In this document: one piece after another, positions 43,030 through 51,293 of the stretch
How the letters are laid out: every line of letters starts with the position of its first letter
Numbering within the stretch: position 1 is the stretch's first letter
NCBI GenBank assembly: GCA_036563505.1
Contig: DATCMH010000024.1
Coordinates: forward strand, 1 to 64,000
Source of the DNA: DATCMH01 sp036563505
Lineage (GTDB): Bacteria > Pseudomonadota > Alphaproteobacteria > Rhizobiales > Beijerinckiaceae
DNA length: 64,000 nucleotides
Direction of reading: 5' to 3'
Program-made: the position numbers and the translations under genes
The notes under the pieces: model-generated
What the model saw: the letters and a program-made list of their open reading frames with translations, nothing else
Database searches by the model: none
What the model was told of the DNA's origin: nothing

Positions 43030-45669
43030 TCAAGCCGAAGCGAGCGATCTCTGCAGGATGTCCCCAACATCCGGAGAAAGCTGGCCCTTTCCGGCCAGCC
43101 GACGAAGGGCGTTTTCGGCCTTTTCGCGTCGGCCCCCATCGACCGTCCGCCAGCTGTTGAAGGCGGTGAGGAGCCGGGCCGCGACCTGGGGGTTCGATCC
43201 GTCGAGCTCGACCGCGCGGTCGATCAAGAACTCGTAGCCGCGGCCGTCCCGGTGGTGGAACTGGGTCGGGTTGTTCAGGGCGAAGCTGCCGATGATCGCC
43301 CGCACCCGGTTCGGGTTGGTCATCGCGAAGGCGGGATGGGTCATGAGGCGGCCGATCCGCTCCAGCGTGCCCTCTTCGGGGATCATGGCCTGCAGCGCGA
43401 ACCACTTGTCGAGGACGAGGGGCTCGGTGGCGTATTGCTCGCCGAAGTCGGCGAGCGCCTGCTCGCGCGCCTCTCCGGGCAGGAGGGTGAGCACGGCGAG
43501 CGACGCGAGGCGATCCGTCATGTTTGCGGCCGCCCCGAGCTGTTCGACGGCGAGGCGCTCGCCCTGCGTCGGATCGCCCGCCGAGATGAGGTCCAGGGAC
43601 ACGTTGCGCAGGGCGCGCCGCCCCGCGCTCACCGCGTCCGGCCGATAGGGCCGCGTGTCGGCGAGTTCCTCGCGCAGCCGGGTCAGGACCGGCATCAGCC
43701 GTCGGCCCGCCAGCCGGCGCAGACCCTCGCGGGCGGCGTGGATGCGGTCGGGATCGACGTCGGCGGCGATTTCCTGCGCCACCTCGGCCTCGCTCGGGAG
43801 CGAGAGGACAAGAGCGGCGAAGGCCGGGTCGGCGAGCGCGTCCCGCTCCAGGAAGTCGGCCAGCGCCTCCGTCAGCGCGAGCGCGGTCGGGGCAACGTCG
43901 CCGCCCCGCACGGCCTCGACGAGAAGGCGCATCGCGACGGTCTGCGCCGCCTCCCAGCGGTTGAAGGGATCCAGGTCGTGGCGCAGCAGCACGAGCAGGT
44001 CCTCGCTCGGCAGCTGCAGGGAGACCCGGACCGGGGCCGAGAAGTCGCGGAACACGGAAGGCACGACGCGCGCGTCGACGCCTTCGAACGCGACGGAGCC
44101 CGAGGCTTCGCTAAGGACGAAAACGCCATCCTCGCCGAGCTGATCGGAGGCGAAGGTGCCTTCCGCTCCGTCGGCGCGCACGAGGCCGAGCCGGACGGGG
44201 ATCGCGAGCGGCGCCTTTTCCGCCTGGCCAGGTGTCGGCGGCGTGCTCTGCGTGAAATCGAGGCGGTAGGTTCCCGAGTCAGGATCGTGATGCGCGCTCA
44301 CGGTGACCCGCGGCGTCCCGGCCTGGGCGTACCAGAGCGCGAAATGGGAGAGATCCGTTCCTGAAACGTCCGCGAAGGCCTGCAGGAAATCCTCGACGGT
44401 GGCCGCCGTGCCGTCGCAACGGGCGAAGTAGAGGTCCATGCCGCGGCGAAAGGCGTCCGGACCGATCAGGGTCTTGAGCATCCGCACGATCTCGGCGCCC
44501 TTCTCGTAGACGGTCGCCGTGTAGAAGTTGTTGATCTCGCGGTATTGCGTCGGGCGCACTGGATGGGCGAGGGGCCCCGAATCCTCCGGGAACTGGCGCG
44601 CCCGCAGGGTTCGCACCTCCGCGATGCGGTGGACCGGGCGGGAGCGCTCGTCGGCCGAGAACTCCTGGTCGCGGAAGACGGTGAGCCCTTCCTTGAGGCA
44701 GAGCTGGAACCAGTCGCGGCAGGTGATGCGGTTGCCGGTCCAGTTGTGAAAATACTCATGGGCGATGATGGCCTCGATGTTGGCGTAGTCCGAATCCGTC
44801 GCGGTGTTCGGCGAGGCCAGCACGTATTTGTCGTTGAAGATGTTGAGGCCCTTGTTCTCCATCGCCCCCATATTGAAGTCGGAGACGGCGACGATGTTGA
44901 ACACGTCGAGGTCGTATTCCCGGCCGAAGACCCGCTCGTCCCAACGCATGGAGCGCTCGAGCGCATCGAGCGCGTAATCGGCCCGGGCCTCCTTGCCCTC
45001 CTCGACATAGACGGCGATCTCCACGTCGCGTCCGCTCGCCGTTGTATAGGGCTTGGCAACTTTCCCGAGGCGGCCGCCCACCAGGGCGAAGAGGTAGGCG
45101 GGCTTCGGCCAGGGATCGTGCCAGACGGCAAAGCGACGGTTCGTGCCGGGCACCTCGCCTCCTTCGACGAGGTTGCCGTTGCCGAGCAGCACGGGCGCGT
45201 CGTCGCGCTCCGCTTCGATCCGGGTCGTGTAGATCGAGAGCACGTCCGGCCGGTCGAGGAAGTAGGTGATGCGGCGAAAGCCTTCCGCCTCGCACTGGGT
45301 GCAGTACGTGCCGCTGGACCGGTAGAGCCCCATCAGCTTGGTGTTGGCGGTCGGGTTGATCTCGGTCACGAGGGTGAGCGTGAACGGCCGCTGCGGCGGA
45401 TCAAGCAGCGTCAGCCCCTGCGGCGTTGCCGTCGTGCGGTCGGCCGGCAGCGGCTCCCCGTCGATGGCGGCGCTCACGAGATTGAGTTCATCGCCGTCGA
45501 GCACGAGGGCGGCCCCGGGCTGTCCCGCCGGATTGGGCTGGAGCGCCAGCACCGCCGTGACCCGGGTCGCCGTGGGGTGAAGCCGGATGTCGAGATCGAC
45601 GCGGTCGATCAGGAAATCGCTCGGCCGGTAGTCGACGAGGCGGACGAGCGGGGGCGTGTCGGTGCGCAT
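43030..45669 (-). CDS. pepN: Aminopeptidase N
   Basis: Zinc-dependent M1 aminopeptidase, cytoplasmic, 879 residues. The exopeptidase motif GAMEN is at about 268-272 and the zinc site is H304-E305-x-x-H308 with E327 in HEYFHNWTGNRITCRDW and LCLKEGLTVFRDQEFSAD. The N-terminal blocks PLVRLVDYRPSDFLIDRVDL and ATNTA-like segments, and a C-terminal domain typical of the Escherichia coli PepN subfamily, are complete. The gene is monocistronic, with a pleC-like gene 207 bases downstream on the same strand. Confidence 0.96.
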   Translation of the reverse strand: MRTDTPPLVRLVDYRPSDFLIDRVDLDIRLHPTATRVTAVLALQPNPAGQPGAALVLDGDELNLVSAAIDGEPLPADRTTATPQGLTLLDPPQRPFTLTLVTEINPTANTKLMGLYRSSGTYCTQCEAEGFRRITYFLDRPDVLSIYTTRIEAERDDAPVLLGNGNLVEGGEVPGTNRRFAVWHDPWPKPAYLFALVGGRLGKVAKPYTTASGRDVEIAVYVEEGKEARADYALDALERSMRWDERVFGREYDLDVFNIVAVSDFNMGAMENKGLNIFNDKYVLASPNTATDSDYANIEAIIAHEYFHNWTGNRITCRDWFQLCLKEGLTVFRDQEFSADERSRPVHRIAEVRTLRARQFPEDSGPLAHPVRPTQYREINNFYTATVYEKGAEIVRMLKTLIGPDAFRRGMDLYFARCDGTAATVEDFLQAFADVSGTDLSHFALWYAQAGTPRVTVSAHHDPDSGTYRLDFTQSTPPTPGQAEKAPLAIPVRLGLVRADGAEGTFASDQLGEDGVFVLSEASGSVAFEGVDARVVPSVFRDFSAPVRVSLQLPSEDLLVLLRHDLDPFNRWEAAQTVAMRLLVEAVRGGDVAPTALALTEALADFLERDALADPAFAALVLSLPSEAEVAQEIAADVDPDRIHAAREGLRRLAGRRLMPVLTRLREELADTRPYRPDAVSAGRRALRNVSLDLISAGDPTQGERLAVEQLGAAANMTDRLASLAVLTLLPGEAREQALADFGEQYATEPLVLDKWFALQAMIPEEGTLERIGRLMTHPAFAMTNPNRVRAIIGSFALNNPTQFHHRDGRGYEFLIDRAVELDGSNPQVAARLLTAFNSWRTVDGGRREKAENALRRLAGKGQLSPDVGDILQRSLASA

Positions 45670-45767
45670 GAAACGGTCCGGGGTCGCTGATATGGCCGGC
45701 TATATGCCCGCCCGTGGCGCCCACGGCAACGAACGCGCCGCGGCGCGTCCGGTTCAGCCGCGTCCGG

Positions 45768-47165
45768 TCAGCCCCGTCCCGCCGGTTCGGCGTGGCCGAC
45801 GACGCGCATGATCTCGGGGTGGGCGGCGCGAACCCGGCGCTCCAGCTCGTCGACTTGGGCGTGAACGTTCGCCACGGTGAGCGAGGGATCGGCGAGACAA
45901 TGGTAATTCACCACGAGGCCGTCCGCCGTGCGCCGGACGCGGACGGAGTGGATCCCGGTGATCTGTCCCACCGCGGCGGCGGTGCCTGCGAGCGCCGCGG
46001 CGATTGGCTCGGCGACCGCCGCCTCTGCGTCCTCGCCCGCGAGAGGGCTGACCCGCAGGGGTTCGATATGGGTGTCGATCTCGACCTCGGGGCCGAGCTC
46101 CTCGAGGATCGCCGCCTCGAGGCGCGTCGCCCGCTGATGCGCGGCGCCGAGGCTCATGCGGCCGTCGACCTCGAGGTCGAGGCTCAACGTCAACCGGCCG
46201 GCGACATCCTGCACCATGACGTGGTGGACGGGCGTGCGGCGCTTGGCGGCGATGAGGAGGACGCGTTCGAGCAGGCTCTCGTCATCGAGGGAGGTGGGCT
46301 CGGCCGTCACGAGGATATCGGCGCCGGGCATGTCCTCCCGCAGGGCTTGAGCGACCCGCTCGCGCAAGGCGGCGACCCGCTCGAGTGGCAGGGTGCGCGA
46401 CACCCGCACGCCGACCTCGCCGAAAGTCGCGCCGCCGGCCGCGCGCACCCGGACCCGCTCGACCGAGACCACGCCGGGCACGGCCGCCGCGCGGGTTCTC
46501 ACGGCCTCGGCCAAGCCCTTCGGGGCGGCGTCGAGAAGGGCGTCGATGGTGCGGCGCGCCAGCCTGAAGCCGGCGACGGCGATGAACAGCGAGACGCCGA
46601 TGGCGACGAGGGAATCCGCCTGCGTGTAGCCGAGCGCCGCGGCGCCGAGCGCTGCAAGAACCAGAACGGAATTGATAAGATCAGATGAAAAATGCAGCGC
46701 ATCCGCCTCCAGCGCCTCGCTTTTCGTCTCCCGGGCCACGCGGCGCAGGCTCCACCAGCGCCAAGCGTCGACGAGGATCGCGCCGACGAGAACCGCGGCG
46801 GCTGCGAGGCTCGGCTGCACATCGGCCTGCCCGGCGACGAGCCGGCGCAGGCCCTCGTAGGCGACGGCGCCCGAGAGGAGGAACAGGAAGGCGGTCTCGA
46901 CGAGGGCAGCCAGCGACTCGAACTTGCCGTGCCCATAATGGTGCTCCGCGTCGGCCGGCTTGTCGGCGGCGCGCACCGCGAGCCAAGTCAAGGTCGTCGA
47001 AGCGACGTCGAGCAGAGAGTGGACGGCGTCGGAGAGAAGCGCCAGCGAGCCGGTCGCGAGCCCTGCGGCGCCCTTCGCGATAGTGATCGCGGCGCTGGCC
47101 GCGATCGACCACAAGGCAGCTCGCCGCTTGCGCTCCGAGACGCTGGCCTGAAGGGTGGCGTTCAT
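45768..47165 (-). CDS. Cation diffusion facilitator with three tandem C-terminal domains
   Basis: A metal/proton antiporter of the CDF family. The membrane part (about residues 15-205) has six helices with the metal-site pairs H49-x-x-x-D53 (SDAVHSLLD) and H158-x-x-x-D162 (ALHFSSD), the pattern of zinc-type members, and a His-rich EHHYGHGKFE loop. The usual family length is about 300; this protein has 465 residues. After the first C-terminal domain (ending ADILVTAEP) there are two further similar units, ending EIDTHIEP and RVVGHAEP. Each unit carries a 'V..V..V' strand and an amphipathic helix. Metal is likely zinc or a related divalent cation. Confidence 0.9.
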   Translation of the reverse strand: MNATLQASVSERKRRAALWSIAASAAITIAKGAAGLATGSLALLSDAVHSLLDVASTTLTWLAVRAADKPADAEHHYGHGKFESLAALVETAFLFLLSGAVAYEGLRRLVAGQADVQPSLAAAAVLVGAILVDAWRWWSLRRVARETKSEALEADALHFSSDLINSVLVLAALGAAALGYTQADSLVAIGVSLFIAVAGFRLARRTIDALLDAAPKGLAEAVRTRAAAVPGVVSVERVRVRAAGGATFGEVGVRVSRTLPLERVAALRERVAQALREDMPGADILVTAEPTSLDDESLLERVLLIAAKRRTPVHHVMVQDVAGRLTLSLDLEVDGRMSLGAAHQRATRLEAAILEELGPEVEIDTHIEPLRVSPLAGEDAEAAVAEPIAAALAGTAAAVGQITGIHSVRVRRTADGLVVNYHCLADPSLTVANVHAQVDELERRVRAAHPEIMRVVGHAEPAGRG

Positions 47166-47272
47166 GGCTCTTCCCTAGCCGCAAGGCTTCCCATGAACCA
47201 GATAGGAGCGATCAGCGCCGAGGAGCGCCTGCCGTCTTCGGATCCTAATCTCGTCAACGAAGGAGCCTTCGC

Positions 47273-47713
47273 TTGGAATACCTGCACACGATGGTCCGCG
47301 TGACCGACCTCGATCAGTCCCTCGACTTCTACTGCAACAAGCTCGGATTGCAGGAGGTGCGCCGGGTCGAGAACGAGAAGGGCCGCTTCACCCTCGTCTT
47401 CCTCGCCGCCCCCGGCGACGCCGAGCGGGCGAAGGACACGAAGGCGCCTCTCGTCGAGCTCACTTACAACTGGGATCCCGAGACTTATACGGGCGGCCGC
47501 AACTTCGGCCATCTCGCCTACCGGGTCGACGACATTTACGCGACCTGCGCCAAGCTCCAGGCGGCCGGCGTGACGATCAACCGTCCGCCGCGGGACGGCT
47601 ACATGGCCTTCATCCGTTCCCCGGACAACATCTCCATTGAGCTCCTGCAGAAGGGAGAAGCGAAGGCACCGCAGGAGCCTTGGACGTCCATGCCCAACAC
47701 CGGCGTCTGGTAG
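47273..47713 (+). CDS. gloA: Lactoylglutathione lyase (glyoxalase I)
   Basis: Detoxifies methylglyoxal with glutathione. The 146-residue protein has all four metal ligands expected from Escherichia coli GloA: H5 (LHTMVRV), E62 (PLVELTYNWD), H80 (NFGHLAYRVDD) and E123 (SIELLQ). The first codon is TTG at 47273, supported by a well-placed AGGAG and by the family N-terminus (Y-L-H-T-M-V-R-V). It is divergent from the CDF gene across a gap of 107 bases. Confidence 0.94.
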   Translation: MEYLHTMVRVTDLDQSLDFYCNKLGLQEVRRVENEKGRFTLVFLAAPGDAERAKDTKAPLVELTYNWDPETYTGGRNFGHLAYRVDDIYATCAKLQAAGVTINRPPRDGYMAFIRSPDNISIELLQKGEAKAPQEPWTSMPNTGVW

Positions 47714-47872
47714 GCCGCGTAGTCGGAGCGCCGGCACCGCAGGAAGCTGCCGTAACGGCAAGTCGAGGCGGTGCCGACGAAAGGACGGGCCCAGTCTTCC
47801 AACGCTTACGCGGAGTTTACCACCGGGCGTTAGTGTCGAAGATCACGTTTCTTTGCACGCAAGGACCACCCC

Positions 47873-49573
47873 GTGATCTCGAAACTGACGCTCGTCACCA
47901 AGACGGTGGCGCTCACGGTCTGCGCCGTGATCGTGACGGCGGCCTGCCTGTGGGGTGCCGTTTCCTCCGAGATGTCGGGGCAGCTCGCCGAGGCTCAGCG
48001 CCGCGACGGGGAGCGGAATCTGCGCACCTTGAGCCTGCTCTTCGCCGGCCGCCTGCCGGAGGCGAAGGTCGCGCTCGAGGGAGACAAGGTCGGCCGGGTC
48101 ACCGCCCCCGATCTCAAGGCCTTCGCCGACTTCTCGGTCGTGGACGACACCGCTGCCTTCGTCGGCGGCAACGCCACCGTCTTCACCCTCGACAAGGCGA
48201 GCGGCCAGTTCGTCCGCCGCGTCACCAACGTGAAGAAGGAGAACGGCGAGCGCGCGGTCGGCACGACGCTCGCCGCCGACCATCCGGCGCAGGCGCTGCT
48301 TCGCCGCGGTGAGGCTTATGCCGGCCCCGTCACCCTGTTCGGGCGTCAGTTCTACACCGTCTACCACCCGACCCACGACGCGGCGGGTGCGGTGAACGGC
48401 GTCCTCTACATCGGTGTTCCTCTGGAGGCCTACATCGCCCTTAAGGACGAGACGATGCGAACGATGACCTACGCCGCCATGGGCATCGCCGTTCTGATCT
48501 GCCTTGTCGCTGGGCTCCTCGCTCGCCGCTTGTTCCGGCCCCTGAAGGAGATCTCGGCCCGGGTCTCGTCCCTGGCTGAGGGCGACCTCGACAGCCCGAT
48601 CACCCATCGCGACCGCGGCGACGAGATCGGTGCGGTAGCGAAGGCCCTCGAGAGCTTCCGCGCCACCAGCGTCCAGGCGCGCCGGCTGGAGGCCGAGCGC
48701 CTCTCCGGGGCCGAGGGCGAGGCCGCCCGCCGGGCGGCGCTGGATGCGGCCGTGACGGAGTTCCGGGGCCGCATCTCGGCCCTGGTCGGCTCCTTGAGCA
48801 CCAGCACCGCCGAGCTGCGCGGCCGGGCGACCGAGCTCGCGGCCACCACCGAGCGCTCCGACCAGGCGATCCGCGCGGCGAGCGACGGCTCCCAGAGCGC
48901 CTCGTCCAACGTGCAGATGGTCGCGAGCGCGGCCGAGGAGCTCTCGGGCTCCATCGGCGAGATCGGCGATCAGGTCGACCGGGCCAAGGCCATGGTCGAG
49001 ACCGCCTTGAGCGAAGCGGAGGCCACCGACGCGCAGATCGGCAGCCTGGCCCAAGCCGCCCAGCGCATCGGCGCGGTGGTCGACCTCATCCGCTCCATCG
49101 CGGAGCAGACGAACCTCCTGGCCTTGAACGCCACGATCGAGGCGGCCCGGGCCGGCGAGGCGGGCAAGGGCTTCGCGGTGGTCGCCTCCGAGGTGAAGAC
49201 CTTGGCCACCCAAACCGCCAAGGCCACCGAGGAGATCGCGAGCCAGATCGCCGGCGTCCAGACCTCGACGGGCAGCGCTGTCGGCGCGATCCGCCGCATT
49301 ACCGAACGGATGCGCGACATTAACCAGACGACGGTCGGCATTTCCGCCGCGGTCGTCCAGCAGGGCTCGGCGACGGGCGAGATTTCCCGCAACGTCGCCG
49401 CCTCGGCAGAAGGCACGCAGGCCATCGTCGAGGGCTTGAGCCGCGTCGGCGACGCGGCCCAGGCCACCGCCGACACGGCCGGCACGCTCGCGCGCTCCGT
49501 GAACGAGGTCGGCCGGGTCGCCGCCGACCTCGACCAGGAGGTCGATCGCTTCCTGCGCCGCGTGGCGGCCTGA
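47873..49573 (+). CDS. Methyl-accepting chemotaxis protein with Cache-type sensor
   Basis: A 566-residue chemoreceptor. The first membrane helix (about 8-29) and second (about 201-222) enclose a periplasmic single-Cache-like domain with NVKKENGERAVGTTLAADHP and LFGRQFYTVYHP. A HAMP domain follows (about 222-275), then a signalling region with hairpin tip IRSIAEQTNLLALNATIEAA and RAGEAGKGFAVVASEVKTLA. No C-terminal CheR pentapeptide is visible. The start is GTG 47873. It lies just before xdhA and ends in its own terminator, so a link to purine sensing is only a guess. Confidence 0.93.
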   Translation: MISKLTLVTKTVALTVCAVIVTAACLWGAVSSEMSGQLAEAQRRDGERNLRTLSLLFAGRLPEAKVALEGDKVGRVTAPDLKAFADFSVVDDTAAFVGGNATVFTLDKASGQFVRRVTNVKKENGERAVGTTLAADHPAQALLRRGEAYAGPVTLFGRQFYTVYHPTHDAAGAVNGVLYIGVPLEAYIALKDETMRTMTYAAMGIAVLICLVAGLLARRLFRPLKEISARVSSLAEGDLDSPITHRDRGDEIGAVAKALESFRATSVQARRLEAERLSGAEGEAARRAALDAAVTEFRGRISALVGSLSTSTAELRGRATELAATTERSDQAIRAASDGSQSASSNVQMVASAAEELSGSIGEIGDQVDRAKAMVETALSEAEATDAQIGSLAQAAQRIGAVVDLIRSIAEQTNLLALNATIEAARAGEAGKGFAVVASEVKTLATQTAKATEEIASQIAGVQTSTGSAVGAIRRITERMRDINQTTVGISAAVVQQGSATGEISRNVAASAEGTQAIVEGLSRVGDAAQATADTAGTLARSVNEVGRVAADLDQEVDRFLRRVAA

Positions 49574-49589
49574 GGAGAACGTCGGTGCC

Positions 49590-49716
49590 TCCCTCCCCTC
49601 AGGGGAGGGCAGGGTGGGGTACGCTCCGACGGCGCGGCCGCAGGCGATCGGGCTCCGAAACGGATTGCCGCCTGACGGCGGCATACCCCACCCCAACCCT
49701 CCCCTGAGGGGAGGGA
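49590..49716. repeat. Family C palindromic repeat
   Basis: About 127 bases with end palindromes CCCTCCCCTCAGGGGAGGG and CCCTCCCCTGAGGGGAGGG, arms GGGTGGGGTACGC and GGCATACCCCACCC, and a unique centre. It lies 17 bases after the chemoreceptor stop and before a separate terminator hairpin. Confidence 0.85.
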
Positions 49717-49730
49717 GAAGGCTGCGGCAA

Positions 49731-49754
49731 CGGCCCGGTTGGCGAACCGGGCCG
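49731..49754 (+). terminator. Terminator-like hairpin before xdhA
   Basis: A perfect 10-bp stem CGGCCCGGTT / AACCGGGCCG with a GGCG loop, followed by CTTTCGTC. It probably ends the chemoreceptor transcript and insulates xdhA. Confidence 0.7.
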
Positions 49755-49809
49755 CTTTCGTCATCCTGACGCGTCGAAGCAGGGCGGGGCCCTGCGCCGC
49801 GGAGGACGG

Positions 49810-51288
49810 ATGAGGGACGCGATCAGGTTCGTACGGCGGGGCAAGGCGCAGGAGGTCACCGGGTTCGCGCCCGGGGCGATGCTCCTCGACTATCTGCGCC
49901 TCGTCGAGCGCAGCACAGGCACCAAGGAAGGCTGCGCCGAGGGCGATTGCGGCGCCTGCACCGTGGTGCTGGGGCGCATGAAGGACGGGCGGCTTGTTTA
50001 CGAGCCCGTCAACGCCTGCATCCTCCTGCTCGGCCAGGTCGACGGTGCCGAGGTGATCACGGTGGAGGACTTGGCGGCCGACGGCGCCCTCCATCCCGTT
50101 CAGGCCGCCATGGTCGAGCATCACGGGTCCCAGTGCGGCTTCTGCACGCCGGGGATCGTGATGAGCCTTTTCGCGCTCCATCATGCCGACGGCGAACTCG
50201 TCACCCGCGCGGCCGTCACCGACGCGCTCGCGGGCAATCTCTGCCGCTGCACCGGCTACCGGCCGATCGTCGACGCGGCGCTCGCCTCCTGCGCCACCCT
50301 GGCCGCGGACCCTTTCGCGGCACGGCGGGGCGAGACGATCCGGCAGCTCGAAGGGCTCTCGGACGGCGAAGACCTCATGATCGGCGAGGGCGAGCGCTTC
50401 TTTGCCGCTCCGGCGAGCGAGGACGCTCTGGCCGCCCTCTACGCCGCGCATCCGAGTGCTACCCTCGTCGCGGGCTGCACCGATGTGGGCTTGTGGATCA
50501 CGAAGGGGCTGTTTGCCCTCGATCAGATCATCTGGCTCGGCCGCGTCGCCGGCCTCGACCAGCTGGCTGATGAAGGCGACGCGCTCGCCATCGGCGCGAC
50601 CGTCACCCATGCCGATGCCCTCGCGGCGCTCGCCGCCATTGACCCGGATCTCGGCGAACTCATGCGCCGCTTCGGCTCGCCCCAGGTGCGCGCCTCGGGC
50701 ACGGTCGGGGGCAACATCGCCAACGGCTCGCCCATCGGAGACCTCGCCCCGGCGCTCATCGCGCTCGGCGCGACCCTCGAACTGCGGCGAGGCGAACGCC
50801 GCCGCATCCTGCCCCTGGAGTCCTTCTTCAAGGCCTACCGCGTCCAGGACCGGGCGCCCGGCGAGTTCGTGCGCGCCCTGCGGGTGCCGAAGCTCGCGGC
50901 CGGAGAGAGCTTCCGCTGCTACAAGGTGTCGAAGCGCTTCGACGAGGACATCTCGGCGGTAATGGGGGCGTTCCGGCTCACGCTCGATGGCCGGCGCATC
51001 GCCGCGGCCCGGGTCGTCTATGGCGGCATGGCGGCGGTGCCGAAGCGGGCCGCGGCGACGGAGGCAGCCCTCGCCGGCCTGTCCCTCGACGAACCGGAGA
51101 CCTGGGACGCGGCCTGCGACGCAGTCGCGGCGGATTTCCAGCCCCTCGACGATCACCGCGCCTCGGCGGCCTATCGCGGGACGGTCGCCCGCAACCTCGT
51201 GCGCAAGGCGCTCCACGAGATCGCGACGGGCCGGGACGACGAAACCCGCCTCATTGGGCGCCGGCCCATGCTTGCGGCGGCGGAGTAG
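49810..51288 (+). CDS. xdhA: Xanthine dehydrogenase small subunit XdhA (FeS/FAD)
   Basis: Electron-transfer subunit of the molybdenum enzyme oxidising hypoxanthine/xanthine to urate. The 492-residue protein has the plant-type 2Fe-2S cluster (C42, C47, C50 and C70, in KEGCAEGDCGACTVVLG and VNACIL). The second 2Fe-2S cluster uses C109, C112, C145 and C147 (GSQCGFCTPG, NLCRCTGYRPI). The FAD domain has ATLVAGCTDVGLWITKGL and FGSPQVRASGTVGGNIANGS. Length is normal. xdhB starts six bases after the stop. Confidence 0.96.
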   Translation: MRDAIRFVRRGKAQEVTGFAPGAMLLDYLRLVERSTGTKEGCAEGDCGACTVVLGRMKDGRLVYEPVNACILLLGQVDGAEVITVEDLAADGALHPVQAAMVEHHGSQCGFCTPGIVMSLFALHHADGELVTRAAVTDALAGNLCRCTGYRPIVDAALASCATLAADPFAARRGETIRQLEGLSDGEDLMIGEGERFFAAPASEDALAALYAAHPSATLVAGCTDVGLWITKGLFALDQIIWLGRVAGLDQLADEGDALAIGATVTHADALAALAAIDPDLGELMRRFGSPQVRASGTVGGNIANGSPIGDLAPALIALGATLELRRGERRRILPLESFFKAYRVQDRAPGEFVRALRVPKLAAGESFRCYKVSKRFDEDISAVMGAFRLTLDGRRIAAARVVYGGMAAVPKRAAATEAALAGLSLDEPETWDAACDAVAADFQPLDDHRASAAYRGTVARNLVRKALHEIATGRDDETRLIGRRPMLAAAE

Positions 51289-51293
51289 GGGCG

